A stretch of DNA of 64,000 bases from Adenanthera pavonina (taxonomy: Eukaryota; Streptophyta; Magnoliopsida; Fabales; Fabaceae): positions 28,370,001 through 28,434,000 of the forward strand of contig JAIVEN010000002.1 in assembly GCA_026686845.1 (NCBI GenBank), given 5' to 3'. Of the stretch, positions 47,998 through 58,957 are shown one piece after another (the first letter of the stretch is position 1; every line of letters starts with the position of its first letter). A program made the translations under genes and the position numbers. A model generated the notes under the pieces. The model saw only the letters and a list, made by a program, of their open reading frames with translations. It had not been told where the DNA came from and ran no database searches.

Positions 47998-49688
47998 TGT
48001 ACCCTAGACCAATTATTGTATTATAAATATTGTACTTCATTATAAAAAAATGTATTTTTCTTTTATTACATTATTATATTGTTTGCATATTTTTCTTTAT
48101 CATAATATCCTTGGATAAATCATTTTATCCTAAACATTCCTAGTCAATCATCTTTGTGGGAACAATGATGAACTAATGCTAGTATAATTTTAATTGATAA
48201 TTATGTGATAGTTATGTATGAAGATATGAATCAAAATCATAAGTACCTGTTAGGGAATAGGCGCTGAATCGCTCTATCATGAGGTAGCTGCATGGATTAA
48301 GTCATAAGTTTATCTCATATATATAACCGTGTCACTGAGTTCTCAGATCTGAGACCACCATGGCTTCCTACATGAGGAATACTGTACTTTGGCATAGTTA
48401 AAAGTCACATTTAATCGGGATATCATAAAGGTTATGATCGGACATGGTGGAATTATTCTTCATATGGAGGAAGATAAATGGTCAAGATGAAATTTATCCC
48501 TCTAATTAATGAAGAGATATATCTGGGCCCCTCGATGAGTGAGACTGAGAAATGTATGACAGTGCTCGAATGGAAGGGTTTTCATTTGTTCAGTCAGTCT
48601 GCTCGGAGATCGAGAAAATGATGGTTGAATAAGATGAGAATGACATTTCCATGCCTCATACTTGACCAATGTATCGTGAGACAAAAGATATGTGATTTGG
48701 TTGTATTGTATCATCGATCTCATATGATTTGGGTTGTCATAATCTTTTGCTAGAGGTCACTTGTGACTTGTGGATCAAATAGTGTTATTGACTCATTGCC
48801 AACATCATATGGGTCTACAAGATCGCACATAAGAATGGGTTAACTCGAGCTAGAATGTCCAGATTCATTGAATCTAAAATGCGTATAGATTTAATAAATT
48901 TAACGTTCAATTTTGGGTTGTTGAATTTTATATATAAATATATATATATATATATATTTGATATATATATATATATCATAAAATTTGAAGTATATATATA
49001 TATGTATGATATATTATATATATATTTGATATATTATATTATTTTAAAATATATATATATATATACATATATCATTTAAATTAATTTAAATGAATTAGTT
49101 TTAAATTTAATTCTATGTGATAGATTTAAATTTAAACTAATAATCTAAATTTGATTTATATGATAAATTAAATTTGATTCTGGATGTAGATTAGATAATC
49201 AGTTTAGATTTAATCTATTATATAAATTTAAATTTAAACTAATCTATTTAATTAATATTTGATTTAATTTAAATATTTGATTTAAAAATTAAACAAATAT
49301 TAAATCCTATCTATATATTGATATAGACTAGGGTTATTAGTATACAGAATTAATAGAATTTTGAGCCATCCTAGAGAGCAAGCAGCCGCACACTTAGAGA
49401 GAAAAAGTGTACGGACGAACAACGAGAGTGAACAGACACACAGACCATACGAACATTCACAAACAGAGATATTAGCATGCCGTTCGAGTTGGACTCATAG
49501 TTCATGTGGATACCAGTAGAGGAAACTGACCAAACATGTCAATTCCTAGGACCCGAAATGAAAAGAACAGAAAAGTCACGCATAAAAGGTAAATTCTTCT
49601 TCTATATCTCTATTTAATCAATGTTGACGGATCTACGGGAGGGATTTTGGTGGAGTTTTTCTACTGCGTTGCACCAAAATTTCCAACA
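47998..49688 (-). mobile_element. Putative solo LTR (~1.7 kb)
   Basis: On the minus strand it begins TGTTGGAAATTTTGGTGC and ends GGGTACA, giving TG...CA ends. The flanks (ggatat, gattca) do not give a convincing 5-bp duplication. It contains a TA-rich microsatellite at about 48930-49075. No coding is recognised. The call rests on the ends and overall character. Confidence 0.4.
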
Positions 49689-49699
49689 GATTCACGACC

Positions 49700-49900
49700 G
49701 ATGCTAAGGTGGCAAAGTAGGAGCTAGGGCGTCATTAAAGGAGAGAGGGCTGGCAGCTTTGATGGCAGATGAACAAGGATCAAATGCACAATACAATCAA
49801 CGGAAGATGGTATGTACGTAGAAGAGGAAGTTCTAGCGGTGGTGAAGGCAGTGGAGAGATGGTTGTTTAAATATTACTGTCACATGTTACAAACCTAATT
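49700..49900 (+). pseudogene. Possible Gypsy RT/RNase H scrap
   Basis: One frame gives EEEVLAVVKAVERW, similar to the YEKELLAVV.A...W start of Gypsy RNase H. Only about 25 residues fit; weak. Confidence 0.25.
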
Positions 49901-50248
49901 TACCCTCGAGCACCAAGAGTATTCCTAATAGCATGGTTAAGGGACCTTAACAGGGAGTACTTCGCCATGAACGAGGAGCCAGGAGTTGTTGTAGTTAATT
50001 AATTATAGTATATAACATGTGATGTGATAGTGGTGACCAAGATTCAAGATTCCGTCATGGGGACTCGATGATTGGTGAGGAAACTAGCCGAAGAACTGAA
50101 ACTGGAAGTAACAGTGCCCTACTTACCCGGCTTGTGGGAACAAGTGGGTTAAATTTTGTCCCTTAAAGGGCAATTAAATTCAAAGCTTTGACGATAATCA
50201 ATTGCTTGACTTGTATATAACTAAATTTGAAATACTACATAAGTGTAG

Positions 50249-50411
50249 AATTGGGGATGGATAGAAATGTATGGAAAAGGGCTATCATTTGCAGCGATAA
50301 GGGGTGGTTCCCATGTAGCTCCAGCTACTGCACTAAAGAGGGCATTTGTGTTGTTTCGATGCTTATCTTCAAGGCAAAGTACTTCCTATTCCACATTTTC
50401 GCCAAGGTTGA
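50249..50411 (+). pseudogene. Serine carboxypeptidase-like C-terminal exon relic
   Basis: After an acceptor-like TAG the frame reads NWGWIEMYGKGLSFAAIRGG, then SHVAPATALKRAFVLF. It then shifts by one extra T to FDAYLQGKVLPIPHFRQG and a TGA at 50409. This matches the last exon of serine carboxypeptidase-like proteins (secreted or vacuolar acyltransferases/peptidases), including the catalytic histidine region (RGGSH). No other exon is found nearby. A solitary, frameshifted exon. Confidence 0.7.
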
Positions 50412-52544
50412 TGTGCTCTGCTCAAACCCACAAATCAAATAAGAGAGAACAATGAACTAGTATTTTGTATTTCACATACCAAATAAAATAATATTCCCTG
50501 TATTTCTAAATATAGAACATTTTGTCTTAATCTAAATATAAGATTTTTTTCAGAATATAAGACAACATTTATTATTTATTTTCAAAAGAGAGAAAGAGGA
50601 AAAAATTTAATAAGGGTAGTTTTAAAAAGCATTATAATTTTGAAAAAATTAAGATAGTTAATCAATTTTAACTTCCACCCTTTATCTGCGTAATCCGGTT
50701 GAATGAATTTTATATTAAGAATGAGAGAGAATACCTTGTATTGATTATACTACTTTAGTGTAATGGATGTCACTATCATTAACATCTCTCTCTCCCTTTC
50801 TCTAGTGACATGAATAATTTTAACCTTCAATCCTAGACCTAAGCATTTCAACCGGTTCGACTCTTTCGGGTAATAAGATCTATCACTAAGTATTTAATAC
50901 GGTTGCATTTTAAGGACTCGACTCGAGATCTCTTATGAAGTTAGTTTAACCTTTACCAGTTCAATCAAGGACTCTGTGCTTGGTGGTTGTTCTAATATAT
51001 TTATGATGCAGGGAGAATAATGACGGGGCGGGTAACACGTTCCCAATGGAATCTTTTAGTGGATCAAAAACCACTTAATTACCATTTTTTCACTAACAAA
51101 AGGTCCGTTCATTGTGTTTTTACATAAACATGTTCAATATTTACAATTATATATATATACATAAACTTGTTTTTCCCAGTTTCCTCATCTACGAGACTGC
51201 TTCCAAAACCACGTGGCAAATTGACAAGTATATATATGGTTGCCCCACTTTCATGATATTAATCGGTTACGTTCTATTCACTCTTTTATTTCCAGTATTT
51301 GATTTGTATTGTACCTTTTATCGGGAAAAAGAAAATATATGGCTGCCCCATGTCCCAAATAGCCATTAACCACTGAACACATACTTGGGGTTGAAGAATC
51401 TCTTCTCTCTCTCTCTCTCTTTTTTTGGATAAAATAATTGAAAAATCTAGTGAGCAACAATGATTTAATGACTCTATTCCAGTATTTAGGTTGTCGGACC
51501 ATTGGTTGAATTTATCATTGACCTGTGAAAACAGAATAGACTTTATCGTGCTGGGCTTGCTAATTGGGTCCCATACAAGGCCAAAATGTACTTTAATCAA
51601 TCAGCATGTCAACACAATTTTGCACATGCTTTTTCTTTCTTCTTCTTCTTATCTTTTTTTTTTAATATCAAGAGTATTCTCCAACCGATAGCTAAAAAAA
51701 ACTATTCTTTTATAAATATAGAGATCACCAAAGTAAATTTTATCTCTCCTAATAAAATTTTTTTTATACACATTATGAAAAATCAAATCCATAACAATAT
51801 ATTTAAGAGACGGTGCCACCTCTAATCCTTTGAAGACCTTCTTACTTTTACACATGTTCTTTCGATTAAAGTCTTTTTGGAAGATCTAGCGATACAGTTG
51901 ACCCAAAAATAATAGAGATCTAAGGGCACTGCGCTAGTACTTAAACTGTTGACCCAAATGATGTTTTGGGCTTAGCCCTTTCTTTTCTCACCAAAAAAAA
52001 ATTTGGCTTATCAACTTTTCATTAATGAAAAATTATGCGTAGCAACTATTATCAATCAGATCCAGGCCTGGATATTTGGCCTTATTTTTTGGAGAATTTT
52101 CCCTTTTTTTAAAATTAATTGTTTTTGACCCGTATTCAAAATTATTGTCAAGTAATAACAGAACCTTTATTAATATTTAGCCAAAAAAAAAAAAGAACCT
52201 TTTGTAATAAGTAATAACATGTATAAGGCTTTAAATTTACATTCTTCCCCACTGATTTTTGCCACCCTCTCCTCTATATATACCCATGCTGAAATCTACA
52301 CAAATAAAATGGCTTTGCATGACAAAATGTTTGATAATGCAATTTTACGGATATCATGCATGAATGGTAAGTGTTAAAAATATTGACGGTTAATTTGTTA
52401 TATTTTATCTTTTTTTATAATCATTATTTTATGATATTTATTTAAAAAATAAAGATAAAAAATTCTTATTATCTCTAAATTTATTTATATGAATTTATTT
52501 TAAATTTATTTCCTTTCATTTTATCTATTAAGGGAGACATAAGT
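50412..52544. other. Spacer, no recognised gene
   Basis: AT-rich with a short CT run near 51404-51420. A sequence at 50490-50560 (ccctgtatttctaaatatag) recalls a Stowaway end, but the other terminus was not found. Confidence 0.4.
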
Positions 52545-52945
52545 ACCTTTACCCTCCATCATACCAACATTAATGGTATAAGATATCCAAGAAATTCTTA
52601 ACTTGGATATCCAAGGTCGCAATATGTTTATTTGATATTTTCTTGGACCAACATATTTTTGAGATCGATTTCTATCATACCCGACATAAAAGTTCAGTTA
52701 AACTATTTAGTAATGATAACTAAATATCTAAAGAATAAAAATTTTGAAAAAATTTAAGTCACTCAAAAAATTGTTTTGTACTGGTTTTTAGGTTTTTGAA
52801 AGTTTGACTTAAAAATGGAAATCTTTTGTTGGCAAACTTGGAATCCAAGAATGATCTTTTCATGTGGGCCTTTAGTCGGTATTAGCGCCACACCTTTTAA
52901 GAAAAAAAAAAGGGTATTAGCGCCACTACCCCCTTCGCTCCCCAC
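52545..52945. repeat. B3 duplicon 3' flank (copy B side)
   Basis: Homologous to 15500-16020 (see there), including atgtgggcctttagt and ttagcgccac. It lies about 1.4 kb from B3 copy B; a MITE and a tandem duplication have expanded the gap. Confidence 0.7.
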
Positions 52946-53660
52946 TTCCCGCCCTTTTTTTTTATTTTTTTAATTTACAACTTAATATAATTAAAAAATG
53001 AAAAGAAAAGAAGGCTTAGTGTTTGGAAAAAGTTTAGATGTTTTCTATTATTAAGTTCATTAATAAAATTATTATGTACAACAAAAGTTTTCAGAAGTTG
53101 TAGAGAAAAATATAAACGTGTTATATATTTATTAATTAAAAAAATTAGCACAAATAGATAGACTTCCATTTCTTGATAATCCAGATCAATTTTTTCTAAT
53201 GAATAATTCTAATTCTTGCAAAAATTACCTTTCCACATTAAAGTACTCCATTTAAATACGTTTTACTTTTTTACAGAAAAGCTAAATTCACGGGGAAAAA
53301 AGCCCAATTTTCTTTTACTAGTTATCAAGGAACAAGCATTTTCCAAATTGAAATCATAATCATTATTGGGTTTAAATGAGGCAGATTTTCTAATATGATT
53401 TTTGTTATCCATAAAGTTTAAATTCATGACTTTTTGCTTGAAAGATATTATGACTCATGAAATAAAAAAAAATTAAATTTTATGTTTATTTTATATAATT
53501 ATCTAATTGAGTCATATTCGAGTATTGTCGGGTCTAAATAAGACTAGCTCTCTCAACTTAATTTTTTCCATTTATAAGACTCAAACTCAATACCTTACTT
53601 AAGAGATGTTAAATCTCTTGTTACTCAACCACACCCTAATTTTACTTTTATTTCATCCAA

Positions 53661-54138
53661 GGAGTGTGTTTAGATAGTATAAATAAGCACTTATAGGAGC
53701 AGATAAGTCATACGGAAAAGTTGTCAAACACAAACTGCTTTTCTATAAACACTTATGCTTCAAATAAATGTTTATGGAAGAAACTGATTTTTTCTACTTA
53801 TGATAATTACTTATCCTCCCATAACCATTTATTTCATTTTTCCTTCTGATTATCCATCTAATAATTACTTAAACTCCAATATCCAAACAGATTTCTTTTC
53901 TCAAAATCACTTATAGGATAAAAATATTTAAACACAAATTATTTTTTATATAATAACTTATTCTCATAATCTATTAAAAATAAACACTTATTTTCATAAT
54001 TACTTATACAGAAACCAATCCAAATAGACATACATGTTAAAAATAAGAACCCAAATTTTAAATCTTATTTTCATAATTACTTATACAGAAACCAATCCAC
54101 ATAGACATACATGTTAAAAATAAGAACCCAAATTTTAA
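53661..54138. mobile_element. PIF/Harbinger-like MITE with a 77-bp tandem duplication at its right end
   Basis: The left end ggagtgtgtttagatagtat and the reversed right end tatgtctatttggattgg form a degenerate inverted repeat around an AT-rich core with recurring cacttat/acttata motifs (53661-54032). The last 77 bp (53987-54063) are repeated directly at 54064-54138 with few differences. Confidence 0.5.
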
Positions 54139-54315
54139 GTGTGTAATAGACACTTATGCTTTCCCAACAAAATAGATTCTCAGTTTCATGTGGTGTATCC
54201 TTACATTTTATAAATTTAGAAACCGACACTACAACTACAGTAAACAAATGGGAGAAATCTCGAATCGTTCTATTCTTCTGTACTTCTGTTGTGTTGTTGT
54301 TCCTCTTCATCATCC

Positions 54316-55325
54316 TCAAAGTTTGATTAGAGCCATGCAAAGCCTCCTTTGAGCATTCCTGAATGCCCAAATTTGAACAATATCTCCTTCTTTGAGTTCA
54401 TCTTCTGAAACGATTGTATTCCAATTAGTTTTCAATAGATATTGAGGCTTTACTTTGTGTAAATTCCATTGATGTCTAAGTGAGAGGAAGAGATACCCCA
54501 TTCCTCTTTGGTCTGTGAATCAAAGGCACAGCAATGGATTGTTTCTGCCTTAGACGTGTCATCTCATTGTCTTCCAAGAACTCATAACTTTGAACTTGCT
54601 TGCAAGGAATAGAGATCCTACTGTGTGAGTTGCTTACGGCCGTTTGTTTAAACTTATCGAAAAAGTGATTTTTAGATTATTTAAAAAAATAATTAATTGT
54701 TTAGAGATTTTTTAAAAAGCAGAAATTATTTTATGTTTGGTTGGAATAAAGAAAAGCACTTTTTAAATTATTTAGTACATAAAGAAAAACTATGGATTTA
54801 TATTATATGGGGTCAAATATTGTTATTTTTGCAATTCTTAAAATTACTTTGTTGTATCCCGTCTCTTATACCTTTCTCTCTCTCATCTACTGCAACTACT
54901 TTTTTTCAAAAGCCACTTGAAGCAGCTTTTCAAAATAAGTAGAAAACTATTTTTTGTCAGATTCTGATTATTTTTAAAAATTTAAACAAACTCCCTGAAA
55001 AATTTTAAAAGTACTTTTTTATATAAAAAAAGTAATTTTCACATTAAAAAAAACTGAAACAAATGGAGCCTACATCTGTTTTGTACAAACACTTCTATAT
55101 GACACATGATTCTTGTTCCACCATTTTGCTTGATTTGTCTTTCAAACTCCTCTAGCAAGATTGGTGAGGGTGGAATTGGAGGTGGGCTGTCTCTCTTGCT
55201 CTTCTTCTTCTTTTCCATAACCTCAATCCATTCTTCATTGCTTATTATGTGATCAAATTTTCTCTTTTGTTTCTCACACTTTCTTGAAGACTCATCAGTT
55301 GCGGTTTTTTGGACACTTTGTCTCC
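54316..55325 (-). pseudogene. B3-domain gene copy B, disrupted
   Basis: The minus strand gives the linker exon (RKFDHIISNEEWIEVMEKKK, PPPIPPSPILLEEFERQIKQ), the start of the B3 domain, and after an interruption its remainder (SRISIPCKQV, NWNTIVSEDELKEGDIVQIW, RRLCMALIKL). Disruptions: a 433-bp MITE inserted at a GTA inside the TDVSK motif; a stop near 54480 (copy A has a Glu codon there); and a 14-bp deletion between ATTCCATTG repeats at about 54460-54470. Copy A shows the uninterrupted site. Expected role is as for copy A; this copy cannot encode a full domain. Confidence 0.88.
54638..55070. mobile_element. 433-bp MITE inside the B3 exon
   Basis: Plus-strand ends GGCCGTTTGTTT and AAACAAATGGAGCC form terminal inverted repeats. 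It is flanked by the direct repeat TAC (54635-54637; 55071-55073), a 3-bp target duplication consistent with PIF/Harbinger-like elements. Removing it and one TAC restores the arrangement of copy A at that point. Noncoding, AT-rich. Confidence 0.85.
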
Positions 55326-55999
55326 CTTTATGATACACAACAAAACAATCAATCAATTGAATTAAAACAAACTTACTATATGAATGATTTAGGCATTGTA
55401 AGAAAATAAACATTGACAAAAGACATATTATATCATTTAATTTGAAATAATTAAAATTCAAATTACTTAATCACTCAAATAATTAAACACAAGCAGCCAA
55501 ATCACATGGTTTAAAAAGCATTATTCACAAGCCTAAATCACATAGTTTGACTTCCTATAAAATTTATATATTAGTAGATAGATTTCGAAAACAATAATTC
55601 ATTAATTAAAGACATTACCTATAAATGTTAAGGAAAAAAAAGACATTACCTAAATTTCCATGGGTTAGACCTTCATCAAAGTGGGTCCTCACCTAATGGC
55701 AAAGCTCATAAGTTTTTGCTCCCCATTACAGCGCTTCCTCATCACAGATCTTAATTTCTTCATAGGTTTCTTCAAAATCTTCCCTTCCATCAGCATTTGG
55801 CCTCTTTGACCAGACACGCCATTACTACCAAAGTCAACGTTTCCATTATCTTTACTGACCAAGAGCCTTCAAAATCTTCGAGAGTCAAAAAATCAGACAT
55901 TCTCACGGCTGCCCTTTCTGCATTTCATTCAAAATATTTCAAGTTTCAAATTATATGATGGGAACAAGTAAAGAATGTGATCTATATTGATTTCGAATT

Positions 56000-56300
56000 T
56001 GGTATCATAATATTTCAAATTACATATAAATGGGAAGCAAAACTCACACTAAAACAGAGGAAAGAAGTAGAACTATAAGCTGGTTGGATACTCTGTTTCC
56101 GTGAGAGAGACAATACTCTGTTTTTGACCAGTGACTTTGGCATCATTAGATTATGAATTACATGGATACTAGAAGAAGAAGAACTTACCCCTCAATACAG
56201 GTGAAGGAAGTTCAAGTGTTTCTGTGTTTTCCGCTTCAGAAATCGAACAGAGGAATGTTAAAAGAAGAAGCTCTGGGACTTGATAGAAGACAACGTAGAG
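56000..56300. repeat. B3 duplicon 5' flank (copy B side)
   Basis: Homologous to the 1125-1560 region: aaaacagaggaaagaag, gaagaacttacccctcaat and ccgcttcagaaat appear in the same order. It probably contained the promoter/5' UTR of the B3 gene. Confidence 0.65.
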
Positions 56301-56878
56301 GAATTGTAATAGGAAAGCATGTCCAGTTAGTCCTCTTTAAATTAGGAAACAAATTCAGTTTCCTAATCTTAGAAGGTTTAATTTAATTCACTTATCGAAT
56401 TTTACCGTTATACATAATATCACACTTTTTGTGTATGTATTAGCATTCCCTCTCTAGTTTCCTTTTTTAAAGCCTTCGTTGCTCTGTTTCTAGGAAAGAA
56501 GCATGTTTCCTTTTTTCTGTGTTTCGGGTTCAATTGCTTGAATCCTTTCAGTTCCCGATGATGAAGGGTCCGTGAAATCAATCATTTCAAAATCATTGCA
56601 ATTTTGGACAATTTGGGTGCTAATTAAATTGGTGAAAGTTAGTATTTTGTGTTGTAATTGCTTTATTTATTTCGTGTTCCCCAAGTATTTACCAGAGCGT
56701 CACTCAGCTTATACATTGGCATAAAAAATCTATAGCCGTCGATCTTTGCTTGTGATCTTTCGTTATCTTCTCCCTACCTCTCTCTGTTTCAGATCTTTGA
56801 GTTTCTTCTCTCTCATTTCAAAGGGTACGGTTGAACAAGATGGAAGATCATGAGGCCAAATGTGGAAGAGAGAACCTA

Positions 56879-57029
56879 CTCCCTCCTTTCAAAATATCTG
56901 TCCATTTCAGGTGAAGGTTTTTGTTTCATTTTACGTACCCATTTAAAAATTCAATGCAACATTTATTGATGTATTCCTAAATTATTGTGCTGAAATCTTG
57001 AATAAATAGATATTTTGAAATAGAAGGAG
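56879..57029. mobile_element. Stowaway MITE
   Basis: 151 bp with inverted ends CTCCCTCCTTTCAAAATATC and GATATTTTGAAATAGAAGGAG and TA target duplications (56877-56878; 57030-57031), the Tc1/Mariner-derived Stowaway pattern. Confidence 0.9.
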
Positions 57030-57031
57030 TA

Positions 57032-58698
57032 TGTATTATTTTTATGTTTGTATTGCAAGAGAATAAAATAACTCTAACTTAACGAGATCTTTATATCAAT
57101 AGGGAATTCAAATCCACATTCTTATTAGATATAATTTGCATTATTGTAAATTGGACCAACCTTCATTTGTAAAATAGCTGTAACTTTAGTCTAAACATGG
57201 ATATGATTTTGAATCTGAAATGATAAAATATATTTAAATAAAATATTTAATCTTATCCCAATAAAAATAGAATAGCTCTAACTTTATTGAAATAAAACTC
57301 ATATAAACTTTAATTTCCTAGGCTACTATCTCCACAGGAGATAAATTGGCTTTTGTGAGAGCAGATTATCTGAAGATTAATATATGGGTGTACCTCTCTG
57401 TATATGAAAAGAGAGAAAAAGTAATATTCTAATTTTAGATTTGCACCAACAACAAAATCTGTTGTTTTGATATGGAGTAGAACAGGGATGGATCAAGAAC
57501 TTGATACATTGGGAGGGAGGGGGAATGAAATGAACATGAAATATGGGGGGCTAAATGGTGAGTACTTGATATGCAGTACAACGCAAGCACCCCTGCTTGC
57601 CATCCTTTGTATCCGTCGCTGTAGTAGAATGTGATCTGTAGAGAAGTCGGATTGTGCTTGAGATGTTAAAATATGCATGTCATTAACATGCACAGGCATA
57701 TATATATATATACATATATCTGTCCAAAGTTGTGGCCACAAGTATGCCTATTGGAGGATTTATTTTGAGTTGTTGACGGTTATATGAACTAATTAAAGTT
57801 TGCATAAAGTGGATGCCTCTTCTTGACAGAAAAAACCTAGCAAATGTACTGGAAGTAGATGAATATCAAATTCTCTTTTTAATGAATGCCATATTTTTTT
57901 CAGAACTATGCGACATTGATTTTTGGCTCTTGGAAGTTTGAATGGAAAATAAAGGCTTGTCAATTCTTTTTTTTATCCTTTTGGGTTCATCAAGAAGGGC
58001 TTGTCAATTCAAACGTTAATAATATAGAATAAAGAGCTTTATCTTCAATAAATGAACAAGTATAAAAGTTTTGGTCCAAAAAAAAAATGAGTATAAACGT
58101 TTTTTTAATAAACTAAACGTTTAATTTTTTTTAAATAAGAATGACAATTTTAATTTAGACGAAGAATGATAAGAAATAAAAATTTGATTTCTCATTCACT
58201 TTAATTTGTTTGAAAAACAGACTACCAGCAGCTTGGTTAGATAATAAAAGTAGTTTAGGTGATAAATGTACAGTAGAATACGGGTCGTCACTAGGACTTA
58301 CATATTACTCGTTTAGAGGGGGAAAAAGTTTGAAACACCATCACCTAGAGGATGTTTGAATGAAGTACTTTGCAGTAAGCAACAGTAATATTTGCATGTA
58401 CTTGGAATTTGGATTTACTTGCATGGACCTAATCTTCGCGCATGTGTATTAAAATCTCAAGTACATAATACCTTTTGACCTTATGGAACTCTTATCAACT
58501 CATTTGAAAAAGTTCCAATGCACGTAATAATTATTTCATTGATGAATTTAATAACAACAAACAAACACCTCACCTTTTTTTCCTTAAACAATAAACAATG
58601 TTTTAGTGATTTTTTAATCTAATAAAAGTTGTTAGTAAATACAAGAAAATACCAAAAATAAAAAAAGAAAAAGACAGAAAGGGGTAGTGGGGTGTGCG

Positions 58699-58747
<49 letters not shown>

Positions 58748-58957
58748 ACCCTTCTATGATGAATGTGGAACCAATTCAACGGATGTAGAATTTGCACGTA
58801 GTAACCACAGTGCAACATAATTTAAAAAGAAAAAAAAAGTTTAGAACTCTACAATAGGTATAAAAAATTTCCAGCTACACGTAAGAAGTAAATTTCACAA
58901 GAATGCTTCAGATGTTAAATTTGTTCTTCTAATAATTTAAAGTAACACTAGTATGAT
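57032..58957. other. Spacer with (GA)n microsatellite
   Basis: No gene is recognised. A (GA)16 run lies at 58709-58740. The last part is the 3' flank of the minus-strand p24 gene. Confidence 0.5.

Noticed and set aside
48855..49079. Open frame of Tyr/Ile repeats
   Set aside because: Translation of a TA microsatellite within the putative LTR.
50490..50700. Possible second Stowaway-like MITE
   Set aside because: Only one terminus-like sequence (ccctgtatttctaaatatag); no matching inverted end or TA duplication found.
57493..57741. Minus-strand 82-codon frame
   Set aside because: A stretch with CRRIQRMASRG-like residues recalls debris often seen in plant spacers, but no family can be named and there is no gene structure.
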